From Planktothrix paucivesiculata PCC 9631 (lineage in GTDB: Bacteria > Cyanobacteriota > Cyanobacteriia > Cyanobacteriales > Microcoleaceae): a stretch of 64,000 nucleotides of DNA. Of this stretch, positions 9,791 through 18,801 are shown in pieces. The position numbers and the translations under genes are program-made. How positions within the stretch are numbered: position 1 is the stretch's first letter; every line of letters starts with the position of its first letter. The DNA lies in contig NZ_LR735001.1 in NCBI RefSeq assembly GCF_900009265.2, forward strand, positions 1-64,000, given 5' to 3'. Under the pieces are notes generated by a model that was not told the origin of the DNA, ran no database searches, and was given only the letters and a program-made list of their open reading frames with translations.

Positions 9791-11133
9791 ATTAAGAAGG
9801 CAAACGTGACATATAACATCGCCACGAATATTTGCACAGCCATGACTGGAATTCCATAATGAAGAAAGGTTTTAAAGGAAATTGTCCGTCCATGTTGTTC
9901 GGAAATTCCGGCGGCGACAATATTAGAAGAAGCTCCGACTAATGTGCCATTTCCGCCCAAGGTTGCCCCAAACATCATCGCATAAAATAGCGGTAATACT
10001 TCCGGGGGAAATTGTCCGTTAAAAGCCGGGTCAAGAACTTCTGCACCGACAAATCCTACATTAACTAAATATTGTTTTAACAGAGGAACCATCGCCACCA
10101 CTAAGGGAATATTAGGTACAACACTAGAAATAATCCCTACTGTTACTAACAATAAAATTGAACCCAGAGCAATATTTTTTCCTAAAATAACTGCTAGGAG
10201 TCCTGATAAACTATTAATTACCCCAGTTTTTTCTAATCCCCCAATTAAAACAAAAATTGACATGAAGAAAATCAAGGTACTCCAGTCTAAATCTCGTAAA
10301 ATATTATTAACGGTATCAATGTTACTATGATGGGCTAACATCAAAGCTAAAGCGGCTCCTAATAACGCCACCGCCGCCGGAGAAATAGGAATGGGTAGGG
10401 TTTCTCCAATCACAAAAAAGATGAAGACAAACAGAATAATTAAACCCCCAATGGCGAGAATCCGGGGATGATTAATTTTAGGATGGGGTAAATCTTCTAA
10501 ATGTTCAAATTTGGTATTCCAGGTTTTGCGGAATAAAATCGGTAATAAAATTACCACACTGGCGACTGCTAATACTCCCCCAATACTCAGGCGTTGTAGG
10601 TATTCAACAAAGCTAATATTAATCGCATCTCCGACAATAAATGTGGCAGGATCTCCCACTAAGGTTAATAATCCGGCACTATTAGCAATGAAAACCATTA
10701 AAATTAATAGGGGGACAAAATCAATCCCTAAATCCTGGGCAATGGGGGGAATTAAAGGCGCTAATAACATTACCGTTGTGGCGTTGGGTAACATGGCACA
10801 AATCGGAGTTGTTAATGCCACAATTCCTAATAGTAATCGTTTACCTTCTCCCTTAGCCATCAAAATCATTTTAACGGCTAAATAATCAAAGATTTTAGTC
10901 GGTTCAAAGCAACGGACTAAAACCATGACACCAAAAAACAAGGCTAAAGTCGAATAACTTTGGCTGATATAACTAACAGCTTCGGTCAAGGTCATGACAT
11001 GGAAAAAAATCAGAATCAGAGCCCCTAAAAAGGCGGCAATGGTCAGATGTAACCACTCCCCCATGATCAAGATAATCACCCCAACAAAGGTTATTCCAGC
11101 AATCAAAGAGTTCATTGTTTCGATTGATAGCAT
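9787..11133 (-). CDS. ArsB/NhaD (SLC13-like) ion transporter
   Basis: This is a 448-residue integral membrane protein with about eleven to twelve hydrophobic helices and two internally similar halves. PNATTVMLLAPLIPPIA and LVGDPATFIVG in the first half, and VVPNIPLVVAMVPLLK and GATLGGNGTLVGASSNIVAAG in the second, are the discontinuous-helix motifs of the ion transporter superfamily shared by ArsB, NhaD and DASS carriers. Sodium/proton antiport is the most likely role, but the sequence does not exclude arsenite or an anion. Its leader carries a c-di-AMP-type riboswitch 300 bases upstream, which fits a role in ion or osmotic balance. The start at 11133 (MLSIETMNS) has an alternative ATG six codons in. 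Confidence 0.85.
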   Translation of the reverse strand: MLSIETMNSLIAGITFVGVIILIMGEWLHLTIAAFLGALILIFFHVMTLTEAVSYISQSYSTLALFFGVMVLVRCFEPTKIFDYLAVKMILMAKGEGKRLLLGIVALTTPICAMLPNATTVMLLAPLIPPIAQDLGIDFVPLLILMVFIANSAGLLTLVGDPATFIVGDAINISFVEYLQRLSIGGVLAVASVVILLPILFRKTWNTKFEHLEDLPHPKINHPRILAIGGLIILFVFIFFVIGETLPIPISPAAVALLGAALALMLAHHSNIDTVNNILRDLDWSTLIFFMSIFVLIGGLEKTGVINSLSGLLAVILGKNIALGSILLLVTVGIISSVVPNIPLVVAMVPLLKQYLVNVGFVGAEVLDPAFNGQFPPEVLPLFYAMMFGATLGGNGTLVGASSNIVAAGISEQHGRTISFKTFLHYGIPVMAVQIFVAMLYVTFAFLI

Positions 11134-11439
11134 CAGTTTAAAATTAGTAGACGTTTAAACAATTTGACATGGGACAGTTAATTGAAAGAACAGCCAAAAT
11201 TTCTTAGGATTAGTGTTCTTTAAACCCTGTACCTTTTTAATTTTAAAATGGAGAATTAATGCTGTAATTGCTCAAAATTGGCAAACAACAAAACCTAGCC
11301 ATTTCTATGACCTTTACACACTATTAAAAGCGTGTTTAACTCAAATGTTCAAAACCATCACGAATTGAACATCAATAACAGAGTCTGATTTTTTTAGAAT
11401 TCCGGTGAGGGCAATGATCAAAACTTTGCCGATCAACAG
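11134..11439 (-). other. long 5' leader between riboswitch and transporter gene
   Basis: About 300 bases separate the aptamer from the transporter ATG. On the minus strand they contain stems GGCAA / TTGCC (about 11414-11434) and GTTCAA / TTGAAC (about 11350-11373), either of which could belong to the expression platform. No U-run clearly follows either stem, so transcription termination is not evident. No open reading frame of note was seen. Confidence 0.4.
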
Positions 11440-11585
11440 TCTTCTCTCACAGCCGACGGGGTTAGCTGACGGGCTAGGACTGAGAGATGTCCTTCTCGAC
11501 AATCGTAAACAATCGAAGATAAGCCCCTAAAAGTGGTTCCCCCGCTCCTCCCTGATTCAAAAAGAGTGGATTAGGCTGACTGACT
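11440..11585 (-). promoter_or_regulatory. cyclic di-AMP (ydaO/yuaA-type) riboswitch aptamer
   Basis: Read on the minus strand, the region contains the two conserved blocks of the ydaO aptamer in order: GGAGCGGGGGAACCAC followed shortly by AGGGGCUUAUC, and CCCGUCAGCUAACCCCGUC near the 3' end. The closing stem is visible as 5' CAGCC (11574-11578) pairing with 3' GGCUG (11450-11454). These blocks are the hallmark of the class that binds c-di-AMP, which in known cases turns off genes for ion and osmolyte transport or cell-wall remodelling. The next gene on this strand is the ArsB/NhaD-type transporter. The assignment rests on sequence pattern only; a covariance-model scan would settle it. Confidence 0.85.
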
Positions 11586-11726
11586 CTACTTGGTAGGTTA
11601 ATCTAACATACTTATTCAATTTTGTGCAACATCAGGGGCCAAAGTTGGCGAAATTTGGGATGGAGTTGCACTTACAGCAGTTTTCCACTAAATTTCGTAA
11701 TTTGTAATTCGTAATTCGTAATTGGT

Positions 11727-12851
11727 TTAAGAGTTGACAGGCTCAAAATATTTTTTAATAATATTAATAATGCGTTCCGAAGCCTGACCATCTCCAAAGG
11801 GATTAATCGCATTTGCCATGTTTTGATAGGCGATTTTATTCGTTAATAAAATACTCGCTTCTGTAAAAATATCCTCTGCTTTTGTTCCCACTAATTTAGC
11901 GGTTCCTGCTTCCACGGCTTCGGGGCGTTCGGTGGTTGTTCTTAATACTAATACGGGTTTTCCTAAACTGGGCGCTTCCTCTTGCAATCCCCCGGAATCG
12001 GTTAATACAAAATAACAGCGATCAATTGCCGCTACTAATTCGGTATAATCTAAAGGTTCAGTTAAAAAGACCCGGGGATTATTCCCTAATCTGGCGGTTA
12101 ACGGTTCCCGAACCGTTGGATTTCTATGTAAGGGTAATAATAGGGCAGTATCAGGAAATTCATTCAGAATTTTTAGGAATCCCTCTGCTATTTCCTCCAG
12201 GGGTTCTCCCCAATTTTCCCGCCGATGAACGGTTGCTAAAATTAACCGATAGGGACTATTTTGTAATTCAGGAATATTGAGTTGAGGTTGTTGTTTAGCA
12301 ACGGATAATAAAGCATCAATAACTGTATTTCCCGTATGATGAATTTCTCCTAAAACCCCTGAATTTTTCAGGTTTTTAACCCCTTGATCGGTGGGGGCAA
12401 AATGGAGTTGGGTTAGCTGAGAAATTAACCGCCGATTGGCTTCTTCTGGATAGGGATTAAATAGATCATTGGTGCGTAATCCCGCTTCAACATGACCCAG
12501 GGTAATTTGTTGATAAAAAGCAGCTAAACTCGCAGCAAAAGCCGTTGTTGTATCTCCTTGAACTAATACTAAATGGGGATTTAATTGTTGAAATAGATCT
12601 TCTAATCCGCGTAAACTTCTACAAGTAATATCCGTTAAGGTTTGTTGCGCTTGCATGATGTCTAAATCGTGATCGGCGGTCAAGTTAAACAACGTCATTA
12701 CCTGCGTCACCATTTCCCGATGTTGACCCGTTAAAATAACCTGAGTATCAAATCCAGAGGTTTGTTTTAACTGTTGAATGACAGGGGCTAATTTAATCGC
12801 TTCTGGACGAGTACCTAGAACAACCGTAACTCTGAGAGGAATAGGGGACAT
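11727..12851 (-). CDS. wecB: UDP-N-acetylglucosamine 2-epimerase (non-hydrolysing)
   Basis: The enzyme interconverts UDP-GlcNAc and UDP-ManNAc in the cytosol for surface polysaccharide synthesis. The family start VTVVLGTRPEAIKLAPV is present, with LTGQHREMV, VQGDTTTAFAASLAAF, HVEAGLRT, TVHRRENWG and the UDP-site SGGLQEEAPSLGKPVLVLR. I chose the ATG at 12851, which gives 374 residues and the usual family N-terminus. The frame is open back to an ATG at 12920, but the extra 23 residues are not family-like. The gene lies just downstream of the ABC-class ATPase gene on the same strand. No other polysaccharide genes are adjacent. Confidence 0.92.
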   Translation of the reverse strand: MSPIPLRVTVVLGTRPEAIKLAPVIQQLKQTSGFDTQVILTGQHREMVTQVMTLFNLTADHDLDIMQAQQTLTDITCRSLRGLEDLFQQLNPHLVLVQGDTTTAFAASLAAFYQQITLGHVEAGLRTNDLFNPYPEEANRRLISQLTQLHFAPTDQGVKNLKNSGVLGEIHHTGNTVIDALLSVAKQQPQLNIPELQNSPYRLILATVHRRENWGEPLEEIAEGFLKILNEFPDTALLLPLHRNPTVREPLTARLGNNPRVFLTEPLDYTELVAAIDRCYFVLTDSGGLQEEAPSLGKPVLVLRTTTERPEAVEAGTAKLVGTKAEDIFTEASILLTNKIAYQNMANAINPFGDGQASERIINIIKKYFEPVNS

Positions 12852-12927
12852 AATTATTAATAAATGAATTTGAGAATTAATTAAAGTTGGGCTATCTTCC
12901 CATTTTGCAGGGAGGAGCAATTTAAGA

Positions 12928-14739
12928 TTATTTGACTTCTAAGGTTCTAATTCTATTAATAGCCGCGGCTAATTCAAATCGTCGGAAAATTGCTAAATCT
13001 CCCTGGGGAAAGGGGGCAATTATATCTAACCCTTTGGTGGCAATATCATTCATAATTTGATCTAAAATTTGGGGTAGGGTTTTTTCTCCATCAATATACT
13101 GTTGTTTAGCATAAACCATAGCCGCCGCGATCGCTCGTAATTGGTCTTGAGAAACCAATTGTTCCACCGCAGAAAGATCAATATCTTGGGTTCCAAATAA
13201 CACTTCATCCACATCCCTAACCTTTACCCGCACATCCCAACGTCCCCGACTGGGATCTAAACTTTCGGCCAGAGGAATACGAGGACGAATTACACCAAAG
13301 TTTTCTCCGCCTTCTAAACTGCGACCCGTACTATATTGCTGGGCAATTTCTTTGGCTTTTTCCGTTAATTCTATGGCTTGAAAATTCTCCATTCCAATTA
13401 CTTGATCCGCCACATCAAAATAATCTCCACTCCCTCCCATAACTAAAATCGTAGAGACAGAATGATCGGTATAAAGTTGGCGGACTTCATCAATAAAAGG
13501 AGTAATGGGTTCTTGATCTTTAGCAATTAAGGCTTGCATACGGCGATCGCGAATCATAAAATTAGTGGCGGCCGTATCTTCATCTACTAATAAGACCGCC
13601 GGAATTGAGGGAGAATTTTCGGCTAAAACTAATGCTTCTAATGCCTCCATAATATTAGCAGCTTGGGAGGTACTTCCACTGGCATTTTCTGTTGAGAATT
13701 GCGTTGTCGAACGACCTTGAGGTAATTGATTAATAAATGCAGAAATATCTACTCCCGCCACACTGCGACCATCCTCCGCCCTAATTTTTACCGCCGCCGA
13801 ATTAGTAACCACAAATTCCCGACCATCCCCAGGAATATGATTATAAACCCCTAATTCAATCGCTTTTAATAAGGTCGATTTGCCATGATAACCGCCTCCG
13901 ACAATTAACGTGATTCCTTGAGGAATCCCCATGCCTTTTATTAATCCTTGGTTGGGACAATTAAACTCTACTTCTAAGGATTTTGGGGATTGAAACGTAA
14001 TCACATTTTCAGCTAAAGGGTGACTATCAACCCCACTTTGGCGAGGTAAAATTGAACCATTGGCGACAAAGGCAACTAAGGCTTTTTCGGTTAATTGTTC
14101 TCGTATATAATCGGCATCTTCTGCCGTTTCAACATGACGTTTAATCGCCTCTGCATCTAAATTGTCATATCTTAAAGATCGGTCTACAAGGGTGGGAATA
14201 TCATCACAAATCATCATCGCGGCTTGACGACCTAAAATATTCCTTCCCCGGGCAGGAAGTCCGACAAAAAAACGCATTTCTACGCCTTTTTCTGAAGTGG
14301 AAGCGGTTGGATGGGCGCGTTGTAATACTTGATTTCCACTAATTACGGGTTTAGGAGAAGGGGCGGTTATATTAATGAATGAAGCGGCTGTCCGCTCTAA
14401 TATTTCCTGACCCATTTTTGTGACTGCAATCATGCCACTTTTGCCCGTTCCCCGATGGCTACTGATCTCGATGGCATTTTGATCAAATTCACGAATTAGA
14501 TAGTCTCTTAGGGCAATTTCACGGCTGCGGGTGCGATATAATTCTGGGGAAAATCCCGCAATTTTTGAGGGAATTTGAACACGGAATTTACTGGGTGCAG
14601 CAAAGGGATCGCCTTGAACGTAATCAATAATTAGGGTAAAATTGGGAAATTCATAAGTTCCTACAATATCTTTATAAGCTTTATAACCTCGATTATCCAG
14701 ATCGAATAATAATTGTCGTAGATTTTCTTTTGTATTCAT
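12928..14739 (-). CDS. ABC-class P-loop ATPase (PF09818 type)
   Basis: The 603-residue protein matches the predicted ABC-class ATPase family of unknown role. An N-terminal region of about 240 residues is followed by a Walker A motif GGGYHGKSTLLKAIELG at about 280 and a Walker B-like VLLVDEDTAATNFMIRD at about 385. There are no membrane segments, so it is a soluble protein rather than part of a transporter. Members usually have this size and occur as single genes. It sits between the M28 peptidase and wecB on the same strand, 10 bases after the peptidase gene ends, so co-transcription is likely. Its biochemical role is not known to me. Confidence 0.85.
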   Translation of the reverse strand: MNTKENLRQLLFDLDNRGYKAYKDIVGTYEFPNFTLIIDYVQGDPFAAPSKFRVQIPSKIAGFSPELYRTRSREIALRDYLIREFDQNAIEISSHRGTGKSGMIAVTKMGQEILERTAASFINITAPSPKPVISGNQVLQRAHPTASTSEKGVEMRFFVGLPARGRNILGRQAAMMICDDIPTLVDRSLRYDNLDAEAIKRHVETAEDADYIREQLTEKALVAFVANGSILPRQSGVDSHPLAENVITFQSPKSLEVEFNCPNQGLIKGMGIPQGITLIVGGGYHGKSTLLKAIELGVYNHIPGDGREFVVTNSAAVKIRAEDGRSVAGVDISAFINQLPQGRSTTQFSTENASGSTSQAANIMEALEALVLAENSPSIPAVLLVDEDTAATNFMIRDRRMQALIAKDQEPITPFIDEVRQLYTDHSVSTILVMGGSGDYFDVADQVIGMENFQAIELTEKAKEIAQQYSTGRSLEGGENFGVIRPRIPLAESLDPSRGRWDVRVKVRDVDEVLFGTQDIDLSAVEQLVSQDQLRAIAAAMVYAKQQYIDGEKTLPQILDQIMNDIATKGLDIIAPFPQGDLAIFRRFELAAAINRIRTLEVK

Positions 14740-14749
14740 CGTTAAAATG

Positions 14750-15808
14750 TTAATTTGTTGGTTTTAACTCGATGGTTTGATAGTTCATAAGTTGATAAAC
14801 AACATTATAAATGATCTCGGCTGATCCTTCAAAAAAGTTGGGATCTAAATTGGCGATCGTATCACTGGGTTGATGGTAATGGGGCGATCGCAAATTTGCC
14901 GTATCAGTAATTAAAACCGCCGGAATTTCTTGATACCAAAAGGGGGCATGGTCACTGCGTAAAACATCCGGTGTGGCTAGACCTTTTAAGGGAATGGGGA
15001 GACTAACCAGGGGCGGAAATCTAGCAGATTTTCTCAAAGATTGATCGACCAGTTGAAACACTTTTAATAGCGCTAAATTTTGGACTTCTCCCACTACGGT
15101 TAAAAATTCTCCTCGGTCGGGAAATTCTATTCCGGCGGCTTCTAAAAGGGGAGTTACAGCAATTCCTGAAGGATAGGTTTGACAACCCGCTACATGACAG
15201 GCATAACCTACCATATCTAATATAATTGCTGCTTGTAAATTGATCAAATTCTCGGGTTTTTCCGTAAAGGCAAAACTGCCTAAAAGTCCAACTTCTTCTT
15301 GATCAAAAAAGACGATTTTTAAGGTACGAGGGCTGTTTTTTTGAGCCAATAAACGAGCAATTTCTAAAATTACAGCTACCCCACTAGCATTATCATCCGC
15401 ACCCGGAGAATTGGGAACTGTATCATAATGAGCCGCTAATAAAATAACTCCAGCTTGGGGATTACTCCCCGGATGTTCAGCTACAATATTAACACCCTGA
15501 TCAAAAGATTGTAAACTGGGAGAAAAGTTAGATAATTCTAATTGTTTGATTAAATAATTTCGCACCCATTCTCGATCAGACTCTCGGGATCTTTCTCCAA
15601 CCAACGCTTGAATATGACTCCAGAGTTGAGGGCGATCAATTGTCTTCAGTTGGGGAGAAATTAAGGCGGGAGAAGGTGTAATTTGAGGTTGAGAATGAAC
15701 AGAGATTGGCTCTATTTTATCCTGGGGTAATCCCGAATAACATCCGACCATAATTCCGATCGCAATTCCTACCCACAAAAAAATAGTCAGCCCCTGTTTT
15801 AGCTTCAT
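14750..15808 (-). CDS. M28-family zinc peptidase, membrane-anchored or lipoprotein
   Basis: The 352-residue protein starts with a hydrophobic signal segment that includes MVGCYSG, a possible lipobox-like Cys, so it is probably exported and tethered. The catalytic core follows the M28 aminopeptidase pattern: first zinc His and Asp in LAAHYDTVPNSPGADDNASG, the Glu-Glu pair in FFDQEEVGLLG, a zinc Asp in ILDMVGYAC and the late zinc His in RSDHAPFW. It should cleave N-terminal residues from peptides outside the cytoplasm. Its start overlaps the stop of the upstream 181-residue gene in a 4-base ATGA junction, so the two are translationally coupled. The substrate is unknown. Confidence 0.88.
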   Translation of the reverse strand: MKLKQGLTIFLWVGIAIGIMVGCYSGLPQDKIEPISVHSQPQITPSPALISPQLKTIDRPQLWSHIQALVGERSRESDREWVRNYLIKQLELSNFSPSLQSFDQGVNIVAEHPGSNPQAGVILLAAHYDTVPNSPGADDNASGVAVILEIARLLAQKNSPRTLKIVFFDQEEVGLLGSFAFTEKPENLINLQAAIILDMVGYACHVAGCQTYPSGIAVTPLLEAAGIEFPDRGEFLTVVGEVQNLALLKVFQLVDQSLRKSARFPPLVSLPIPLKGLATPDVLRSDHAPFWYQEIPAVLITDTANLRSPHYHQPSDTIANLDPNFFEGSAEIIYNVVYQLMNYQTIELKPTN

Positions 15809-16350
15809 TCCAGATTAAAATTAATCGGTTTACTAATTAGCTTAAATTGTTTCTCCTCTGTTTTAATATAGGGAATATTCGTGACTTCTAATTCCAATAA
15901 TTGAGGATGTTTAGGCATCCATTCTTCAGAAATAGGGTCAAAGTTTTGGGCAGTTTTATAGAATAAAAGAATTTCTTCTTCTAAACGATTAGATAATTGA
16001 TTAATTCTGTCGTAATTTTTTTTGAGTTCAATCCAATTTTTTTGAGCTTGAAATCGATAAATTTGAGCTTGTTTAACGGCTAATTTAGCCCGAATTTGTC
16101 TTAATTTAATACGAGTGGCTTGAATTTCTTGGTCAAGTTGTTGTAAATTTAATGACCAATTCTGGGCTTCATCTTGGGCCTGTTGTTTTAAGGAAGCTAA
16201 GGATTCTGGGGAAGAATCAGAGGATAATAAAATGCTGACATGAAAGTTAGAACGTTTACTTCTTAACCCATCGTATTCAGCTTTGACCGCATCCATTTGA
16301 GCTTGAATGGCGTTCCATTCTATCTGTAAATCTTCTAAGGTTTGACTCAT
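15805..16350 (-). CDS. coiled-coil protein of unknown function
   Basis: This 181-residue protein is largely alpha-helical. Heptad-like stretches with many Glu, Lys, Gln and Leu run over roughly residues 5-135 (for example LRQIRAKLAVKQAQIYRFQ), and a short non-helical tail follows. There is no signal peptide or membrane segment. The 4-base ATGA overlap with the M28 peptidase gene suggests they are made together. I do not recognise a family, and a structural or adaptor role is only a guess. Confidence 0.65.
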   Translation of the reverse strand: MSQTLEDLQIEWNAIQAQMDAVKAEYDGLRSKRSNFHVSILLSSDSSPESLASLKQQAQDEAQNWSLNLQQLDQEIQATRIKLRQIRAKLAVKQAQIYRFQAQKNWIELKKNYDRINQLSNRLEEEILLFYKTAQNFDPISEEWMPKHPQLLELEVTNIPYIKTEEKQFKLISKPINFNLE

Positions 16351-16379
16351 TTGATAATTCCTTACTTTTGACCGACAAC

Positions 16380-17234
16380 TTAAGCAAAAACAACGGTTCG
16401 ATTTCCATAGACTAACACGCGATTTTGCAAGTGTAAACGAACCGCCCTAGCTAAAACTAATCGTTCCAAATCCTTGCCTTTTCTGATTAAATCTGCTACG
16501 GTGTCCCGGTGACTGACCCGCACGACATCCTGTTCAATAATCGGCCCTTCGTCTAAATCTGCGGTCACATAATGGGCTGTGGCACCAATAATTTTAACCC
16601 CCCGTTCGTGGGCTCTTTGATAGGGATTTGCTCCGGCAAAAGCGGGCAGAAAGGAATGATGAATATTGATAATTTGGGAGAAATGATCGACAATTTGAGG
16701 GGTTAAAATCTGCATATATTTAGCGAGAACTACTAAATCAATTTGGTGTTGTTTTAAAAGTTCTAATTGTTGATTTTCTTGTTCTAATTTGTTCTCTGCT
16801 GTCATGGGTAAATGATGAAAATTAATCCCAAACTGATCGGCAAGGGGTTTGAGGTTTTCATGATTACTAATCATTAGAGGAATTTCAGCAATAATTTCTT
16901 TTGCTTGCCATCGCCAGAGTAAATCTAATAAACAATGATCCTGTTTTGTTACCCAAATTGATAACCGAGGAATGGTATCAGAAAAACGCAATTCCCAATT
17001 CGCATTTAAAGGTTTTGCGATCGCACTAAACGCCGGTGAAATCACCTCCCTCGGTAAATTAAATCCTTCTAATTGCCATTCAATACGGGTTAAAAAAATA
17101 TTAGCACTAAAATCCGTATGTTGATCGGCATGAATAATATTTCCCCCATTAGAATATATAAAATTAGCAATTTTAGCCACCAAACCTTTTTGGTCGGGAC
17201 AAGAAACTAATAAAGTTGCTGTGGGTGGGTTCAT
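16380..17234 (-). CDS. purU: formyltetrahydrofolate deformylase
   Basis: The 284-residue enzyme hydrolyses 10-formyl-tetrahydrofolate to tetrahydrofolate and formate and so balances the one-carbon pool. An N-terminal ACT domain (about 1-85, TATLLVSCPDQKGLVAKIA) precedes a formyltransferase-type catalytic domain. The catalytic Asn-His-Asp set is in INIHHSFLPAF and ADLDEGPII, with the family run GVKIIGATAHYVT between. Length is normal for PurU. It follows dacB on the same strand after a 120-base gap that holds a strong palindrome. No glycine-cleavage or purine genes are beside it. Confidence 0.95.
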   Translation of the reverse strand: MNPPTATLLVSCPDQKGLVAKIANFIYSNGGNIIHADQHTDFSANIFLTRIEWQLEGFNLPREVISPAFSAIAKPLNANWELRFSDTIPRLSIWVTKQDHCLLDLLWRWQAKEIIAEIPLMISNHENLKPLADQFGINFHHLPMTAENKLEQENQQLELLKQHQIDLVVLAKYMQILTPQIVDHFSQIINIHHSFLPAFAGANPYQRAHERGVKIIGATAHYVTADLDEGPIIEQDVVRVSHRDTVADLIRKGKDLERLVLARAVRLHLQNRVLVYGNRTVVFA

Positions 17235-17276
17235 CCTAAACTTTTATTGATTAAATATAATCAATATTATACCAAA

Positions 17277-17341
17277 CGTTGTTGTGCTTCAGCACATCTT
17301 GATTAAAATAGAATAATAAGATGCGCTTAAGCGCAACAACG
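17277..17341. repeat. palindromic element between dacB and purU
   Basis: Two 24-base arms (17277-17300 and 17318-17341) are inverted copies matching at 21 of 24 positions, with a 17-base loop. Each arm has its own inner dyad (GTGCTTCAGCAC and GCGCTTAAGCGC). In RNA this would make a long stem between two co-directional genes and could act as a processing site, attenuator or terminator. It resembles dispersed cyanobacterial palindromes. Confidence 0.6.
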
Positions 17342-17354
17342 GCGCAACAACGGT

Positions 17355-18791
17355 TTAAGGACAGGATTTTAATTGTGTTAATAGTAATACTATTTCATCC
17401 ACCGCTTGTCTGAGTTCTTGGGTAGATAGATTAGTTTGATTAATGGTAATACTAAAGACTAATGGTTGATAATCTGGGGGAGAAATATACCCGGATAAGG
17501 AGGTAACTCCGGTCATAGTTCCGGTTTTGGCTTGTACAATTCCCGTGGCAGAATTATCTGTAAAGCGTCTTTTTAAGGTTCCACTCACTCCCCCAATAGG
17601 CAGAGAATTTTGATATAATTCTGCAATGGGAGAAGTCGCCATTATTCTCAATGTTTGTACCAAAACTAAAGGAGTAACTAAATTATTTCGGGAGAGTCCT
17701 GAACCATCAAATAGTTGATAAGCATTGGGATTAATTCCTAATTGATTTAAAATTAATTTAATTTCTTTGAGTCCTGATTCCACACTATCAACCCGGGAAT
17801 TTTGTGCCCCTAATGTTCTTAATAAAGATTCGGCAAAAACATTATTACTTTCTAGGTTAGTGGTTTTAATTAATTCTGATAAAGGAGGAGATTCCACAAA
17901 GGCTAATTCTTCCTGGGGATGGGCAAAATTAGAAGCTATTGAGGTTTCTAATACTTTAATTCCAGAATTTAGTAATATTTTCTGGAATTGTTGGATAAAA
18001 TTATTGGTTGGTTCGATAACAGCCGCATAAACTTGTTCTGGTTCTCCATTAACTCTTAATTGTCCTGAAATTCTAATAATCGGTTGGCTGAAATCTCGCC
18101 CAATTCTCACAAATTCCGGTTCATTTTCTTTAACGGTTTTAGTTTGATTTTCGATTGTCCATCCCGTTGATTGTTCGGGTCGTACCCAGGTGACTTTTAG
18201 CGGTTGTCCTACGGCTTGAGGAGTTAGTTTTAAGTCCAGGGAATTTTGATTTAAGATTAAACTATTAATGGGAGCTCCATAACCCGCTTGTACGTCTTCC
18301 CATTGCCAAGTCGGATGAATGGGTGAACCCGTAAAATAACCATCTACAGCGATTAATTGATTAATCTGATTAATTCCCCGTTTTTTTAACTGTTGGGCTA
18401 AATCTTTTAGCTGAGTTTCTGTTAAACTGGGGTCGCCTCTGCCGACAATATAAATATTGCCTTGAGCATCCCCATAAACCGAAGTTCTAATCTTAAAATT
18501 TGCTCCTAATTTTTGTAAGGCGGCGGCGGTTGTTAAAAGTTTAGCCGTGGAAGCGGGAATAAAATAATGTTGACTATCTCGATTATAAAGGGTTATATTT
18601 TTAGTGAGAGTTTCGATTAAAATTCCCCACCGAGACTGTTGAAATTGAGGACGATTTGCGATCGCATTAATCGCAGGTTCTAATTCCGCAGGACAAATTT
18701 TTGTAGTGGGTGAATTAGTTTGACCCCAAACGGGTTGAGATAAACTCAATAGAGAGATTAAACTACTGAAGAAGAATTTTTTCATGATCAT
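17355..18791 (-). CDS. dacB: D-alanyl-D-alanine carboxypeptidase/endopeptidase (PBP4 type)
   Basis: The 478-residue periplasmic peptidoglycan hydrolase has a signal peptide ending near VWGQ at about residue 24. It carries the three penicillin-binding motifs: S81-T-A-K84 in PASTAKLLTTAAAL, the SNN motif in ESNNVFAESLL and KTG in AKTGTMTGV. The long insert between the first two motifs is typical of the class C low-mass PBP4 group. It trims or cleaves cross-links in peptidoglycan. It is 10 bases downstream of the LpxB-related gene on the same strand, so the pair may be one envelope operon. Confidence 0.92.
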   Translation of the reverse strand: MIMKKFFFSSLISLLSLSQPVWGQTNSPTTKICPAELEPAINAIANRPQFQQSRWGILIETLTKNITLYNRDSQHYFIPASTAKLLTTAAALQKLGANFKIRTSVYGDAQGNIYIVGRGDPSLTETQLKDLAQQLKKRGINQINQLIAVDGYFTGSPIHPTWQWEDVQAGYGAPINSLILNQNSLDLKLTPQAVGQPLKVTWVRPEQSTGWTIENQTKTVKENEPEFVRIGRDFSQPIIRISGQLRVNGEPEQVYAAVIEPTNNFIQQFQKILLNSGIKVLETSIASNFAHPQEELAFVESPPLSELIKTTNLESNNVFAESLLRTLGAQNSRVDSVESGLKEIKLILNQLGINPNAYQLFDGSGLSRNNLVTPLVLVQTLRIMATSPIAELYQNSLPIGGVSGTLKRRFTDNSATGIVQAKTGTMTGVTSLSGYISPPDYQPLVFSITINQTNLSTQELRQAVDEIVLLLTQLKSCP

Positions 18792-18801
18792 TTACACTTT
18801 T

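Noticed and set aside
10511-10885. Plus-strand open frame of 124 codons opposite the ArsB/NhaD-type gene
   Set aside because: It lies entirely antisense to a well-supported membrane transporter and has no family resemblance.
11440-11500. Possible TPP riboswitch because CTGAGA is present on the plus strand
   Set aside because: The other thi-box blocks are missing, and the minus strand matches the ydaO aptamer much better.
12852-12920. Longer N-terminus for WecB from the ATG at 12920
   Set aside because: The extra 23 residues do not fit the family start, and the ATG at 12851 gives the usual MSPIPLRVTVVLGTRPE beginning.
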